Assembly (NCBI GenBank): GCA_021029095.1
Contig: JAJOHG010000031.1
Location: forward strand, 305,564-369,563
Direction: 5' to 3'
Length of the DNA stretch: 64,000 bases
Source of the DNA: Phellopilus nigrolimitatus
Lineage: Eukaryota; Basidiomycota; Agaricomycetes; Hymenochaetales; Hymenochaetaceae
Shown: in pieces, positions 60,409 to 64,000 of the stretch
How positions within the stretch are numbered: position 1 is the stretch's first letter
How the letters are laid out: the number at the start of each line of letters is the position of its first letter
Notes under the pieces: generated by a model
The model's database searches: none
The model's input: only the letters and a program-made list of their open reading frames with translations
What the model was told of the DNA's origin: nothing
Made by a program: the position numbers and the translations under genes

Positions 60409-62508
60409 TTAAGATTCGATTTGAAACCCTCCGGCCAAGCTCATTATTTTTTCAGGGTCGTATCTAGCAGCAAGCATCTTGCAGCGCTCCAGATTTGACC
60501 CATATAGCAATTCCAGCGGCGTATCAGCGAGTGCGTTCGGGTAGAGTATGTCATCCCATCGGCTTAATCCTTCCAAGACCGCTCGTGCTTGGATAGTATA
60601 CGAGAATTGTTTTATCTCACTCGCAAACGATGCATGTCTGGCGGCCTGGGAGGCTGATAGACAGATATGTACGTTATTATGAGTTCTGTTGCATCCAGTT
60701 GGCTCAAAACGTACCAAGCGGTAGATTGGGATCTGTTTGGTACGCGATGAACGGCGACGCGGGGGTCACTTGCCGGCTGGACGAATGAGGGTACGCACCA
60801 CCGCGCGAATGGGAGAACGGGTTCAGAAAAGGTTCGGGCGAAACGCTTACGATGACCTTCGATCCATTGTTCTGCTCTGTCAATCGTGTCCCAAAGGCAA
60901 TGACCTGCGCTACCATTTCATCAAGTAAAGATAATGTATACTGCTCGACTGGAATAACATGCTGTGCGATTCTTAAAGGCCTTTAAGTCAGTTATCTACG
61001 CGCAATATTGTGACAAGACAAGTATCCCACCCAAATGAACCGATACCGAGATCGCCTTTCCCGAACGTGGCCATGAAATCGACAAAAGTTCGTGTCGTGA
61101 CATCTGACGCCACTGAGGGTATAGCCAGAAAAGGATCGAATATGCCTGCTGGAGGTGTTGGTCCATCGTAAAAAGGAAACACAGTGGCTATAAACTGAAT
61201 TGATTGTGGAGCGGTGAGAGCGAATTGACTATTATCTTCTTTTTCTTTATCACTGACTTGGTTGGAAATAGAATTATATGAGACAATCATTTGGGCCTTT
61301 GGGTCTGTGTTGTTTTGTGAGAAGTTGCCCACGGCGCTGTTCACCCGATCGATGACATCCAAGCTATACGTGAGTGAACCACCCTTGATTCCAAGGATTA
61401 ACTGCTTCAATGTTCAAAGATTGACTGTCCAACTCACATAAACAAGTGATTGAGAGTGTGCTTCGTAAGTAATCTTGGTGACAATACCAAAATTGTTTAG
61501 TCCGCCCTATATAATTGCAATACTGAGTTCAGTGCCTGAGTCTTGCTACCCCTGACAAGTTTGAAGCCTCACCTTGAGTGCAAAGAAAAGGTCTGGATGG
61601 GATGTGTTCGTGGTGTTCACATGTTGGCCCGAAGGAAGAACGACCTCATGTGCGACGATTGTATCTATAGTAAGACCATATTGGTTTGTTTTCCATGAGT
61701 ATCCTCCGCCTAGGCTCAACCCTCCGACTCCTGATGAGTTACAGCGCCACAAGCTTAGTAAACCAAATATATCGGAAAGCATGGATTATGCTTACCGACA
61801 CCGTTAATTCGCCCTCCAGCAACCATCACACCTAAAGGCTCAAGTCGCTCATAAACCTGGTCCCAAGTTAGTCCCATGCCGATGGTCACGGTGCCTTGAG
61901 CCCCGTCGTAAACCAAATCGTTGAGACGCGACAGCGAAATTTGCACGCCCGGCGTTGAGCTATGGCCAAAGTTATACGCATGTCCCCCAGACTTGACCTT
62001 TATCACGTCAAACGAATTCAAAGGTCTCAATTATGAGTCAAGCTTTATATCGTTTGACTGGACTCACCGCAAAAGGCGCTCGTATATCTGTTCTGCCTAT
62101 CAGTTGCATCTTGTTTTCCAAACGGTTTCAGCATTGAGGGAGGCAAATAATTTCATTAGCAAGCACTGACTATAGTGCTAACATCAGAAGCGCTCCGTGG
62201 CTCAATAGAACAAGTTGCGTTTTGCTCGCTCGATACCGTCCAATGCTCGACGTCGTCAGCAAATTGTTCTGAGCCTAAATTCCATGGCAGAACGTTGTTA
62301 GCAAACATATAGGCGACAACACAGTGTAACGGCCTGGTTTAATCTCCTACCGGGAAAAGAAACAAGCTGTTGGAAAGGTCTTCTCCAGTGACTGGCAAGC
62401 CTTGTTTGCGGCGGAAACACCTTTTTCAGTCTCAATAGGCTTTGAGAAAGCATCGAGTACTACTATCCCAAGAACCAGCATCGTGACAGCGACGATGGTA
62501 AAGTACAT
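60409..62508 (-). CDS. Secreted FAD-linked oxidoreductase (berberine-bridge/VAO type)
   Basis: The start at 62508 gives a hydrophobic signal (TIVAVTMLVLGIVVLDAFS). The FAD-binding type 4 domain reads VKSGGHAYNFGHSSTPGVQI (GGH, the usual covalent FAD His), TVTIGMGLTWDQVYERL, VMVAGGRINGVG and GGLSLGGGYSW. The substrate domain is looser, with VTKITYEAHSQSLVY, and the C-terminal BBE-like part ends NLERCKMLAARYDPEKIMSL before AGGF; this NxxRxxxxAxxYDP pattern resembles the BBE tail (usually NYxRLxxIKxxYDP). Such enzymes oxidise sugars, alcohols or secondary metabolites; the substrate is unknown. About eight exons. The usual second flavin-linking Cys could not be located with certainty. Confidence 0.82.
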
Positions 62509-63696
62509 ATTGCTGGGCTCCTAAGTAAACCTGAAAACAGATTTTGGTGGTTGTCGCAAGGTTGAGGTCCGCGGAAACTCTTTAAACTTCTCGACTTCCT
62601 GGTCGGTACCCGACGACATCTTCATCGCATTTAGATCCTGATCGAAGATGCGGGTGCAAAGTCAGCAGTGATCTACACAAGTAATTGTCTTCTCGCTGTG
62701 CTTCTCATGAGCGCTGTGGGAAAGACTAGTCGCTTAGGCTGTCTGACACACCGCAGCCAACGAGGAGCAACTGTTTCTGTGCAGGCATAAATGCTAAAGA
62801 TGAGTCGTCGCGGTGCCACTTATTTTACGATGCATACAAACGAAGGCGTTTCGACTCATCGTCCTCTCAGTTAACTCTCCTGTTGCTTTAGGAAGATGTA
62901 GCCAGATATAGTATACGCATTTCTTTTTTGTAAATACCAGCTCGAGTAGCGGAGGTACGGCGGTGACAAGTCAGAGACCAAAGGTGAGATATGTGCCTGT
63001 CGATTGAACCTGTCGACGGAGTCCTTCGCCCGAATCTTGACATTTAGGCATTTACACTCCACTGGATCAGTGAGGAAAATTAATTGCCTCCTTGAAGCAC
63101 GCTTGTTGTCGACGAAAATGATAGCCCGTGTTTCTGATTGGATAAATTGCCTTGAGTGGAAAAGGTCGGAATCCGATACTGGAGAGCGACTAGTGTGTTA
63201 CTGCCCCAGAAAATTGGATGAAGGAGTCCAGAAGCTTTACCGAGTGCCTTTAGGTACAACGGGAGTGAAATTGAGTGCGCGGCCTTGAGTTAGAGATGTC
63301 GTATGATAATTCCACGTCTGTTGTGGATTATCATAGTTTGAAGCGGAAGTTCCCAGTAATTTCAAATCTTCGAGCTGACGCGTTAGGCAGTAGCACGTGA
63401 TCTTATGCGGGCCGCCTCGTGAGATGTCTAGCTTTACTTGCAGTCTCAGTATCTGATAAATTGTGTGTAATCTACTCCTTATACCTGTTGAATTCATTAT
63501 TGCGCAATAGTGTAGATACTTCGACGTTATTCTGAAGCCGCCAATCTGTATGTGGCTCATTGAACTCGTTACATCCCAAAGGGGCAAAAGGGGTGCGGTT
63601 CGAGCGTAAGCATACTCGCTCGGCCTCAACGTTCCTTCATTCCGCCACCGCTTTGCATATTTCGCATCTGGCTTCCACTGCTTCCACTTACCTAGC
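62509..63696. other. Divergent intergenic region, oxidoreductase and VMA4
   Basis: 1.2 kb between divergent start codons. No domain-bearing open frame; the open frame 63237-63698 on the minus strand overlaps the VMA4 start and is not supported. Confidence 0.4.
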
Positions 63697-64000
63697 ATGT
63701 CTACAAGAGCCCTTAACGATGAGGAAGTCCTCAGCGAGATGAATAAGATGGTATGCGCATTCTGATATATTCCGCGGGATCGTGGATGCGAGGACTGAGA
63801 GCCATGGCTCGCTATAGGTTGCGTTCATCAAGCAGGAGGCAATGGAAAAGGCGCGCGAGATAAAGGTCAAGGCTGATGAGGAGTTCGCAATTGAGAAGGT
63901 ACGTGGGCGCGAGTTGACGACTGTCGGTTTTTGGTTCTAGCTCACGCACTGCGCGCGGCGGGGGCGTCTGACAGGCGAAACTCGTCAAGCAGGCGCAGCA
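63697..64000 (+). CDS. VMA4: V-type ATPase subunit E (Vma4), 3' end outside window
   Basis: Peripheral-stalk subunit of the vacuolar proton pump. MSTRALNDEEVLSEMNKM is followed by an intron (63751-63818 region), VAFIKQEAMEKAREIKVKAD, EEFAIEKAK and LVKQAQ at the window edge, matching the highly conserved N-terminal helix of subunit E. Two introns are seen, both GT-AG and phase 0. Only the first roughly 50 residues are present. Confidence 0.95.

Overview
This is a 64 kb stretch of a fungal nuclear genome, almost certainly from a mushroom-forming basidiomycete (Agaricomycetes). The genes are dense and cut by many short (about 45-80 nt) GT-AG introns. Coding GC is high in housekeeping genes. Several families fit that group: short GH18 chitinase-like enzymes, secreted GH16 glucanases, an expanded degenerate protein-kinase-like family and F-box proteins. 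No rRNA, tRNA or CRISPR was recognised. All gene models come from reading frames, splice signals and remembered family motifs; nothing was aligned by computer.

Left part (1-13.95 kb): the 3' part of the gamma-tubulin complex gene GCP2/SPC97, a Ser-rich membrane-anchored coiled-coil protein, an F-box protein, a small serine palmitoyltransferase activating subunit, a secreted GH16 enzyme, and a class I glutamine amidotransferase whose frame is broken by about one base.

Middle-left (14-27.8 kb): an accessory cluster of five protein-kinase-like genes (called K1 to K5 here). K1 lies on the minus strand and K2-K5 in tandem on the plus strand; together they bracket a conserved YPK1-type AGC kinase. 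All five begin with a 15-nt first coding exon. Two promoter classes alternate along the tandem array. K1 and K5 are the arms of an inverted duplication that reaches into the promoter of the glutamine amidotransferase. K3 has a 10-bp deletion. A 445-bp TA-target MITE sits in the K1 upstream spacer, and the matching empty site is present 6 kb away.

Centre (27.8-38.7 kb): eIF3 subunit L, transcribed divergently from a Cid1-like non-canonical poly(A)/poly(U) polymerase. A 3.26-kb segment follows, bounded by 14-bp inverted repeats and carrying a decayed, doubly truncated ATP-citrate lyase copy. It reads as a transposon that captured a host gene.

Right part (40.6-64 kb): two GH18 genes in a roughly 2.8-kb tandem duplication, then a larger GH18 chitinase with a C-terminal chitin-binding module. 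Next come the MTR4 exosome helicase, a fourth frameshifted GH18 gene, the Spg1/Tem1 septation GTPase, a secreted FAD-linked oxidoreductase, and the start of vacuolar ATPase subunit E. The GH18 and GH16 genes are plausibly used in cell-wall remodelling or fungal/plant wall degradation; the core genes (GCP2, YPK1, eIF3l, MTR4, SPG1, VMA4) are housekeeping. Single-base frame breaks (amidotransferase, fourth GH18) could be sequencing errors, whereas the ATP-citrate lyase copy is clearly dead.
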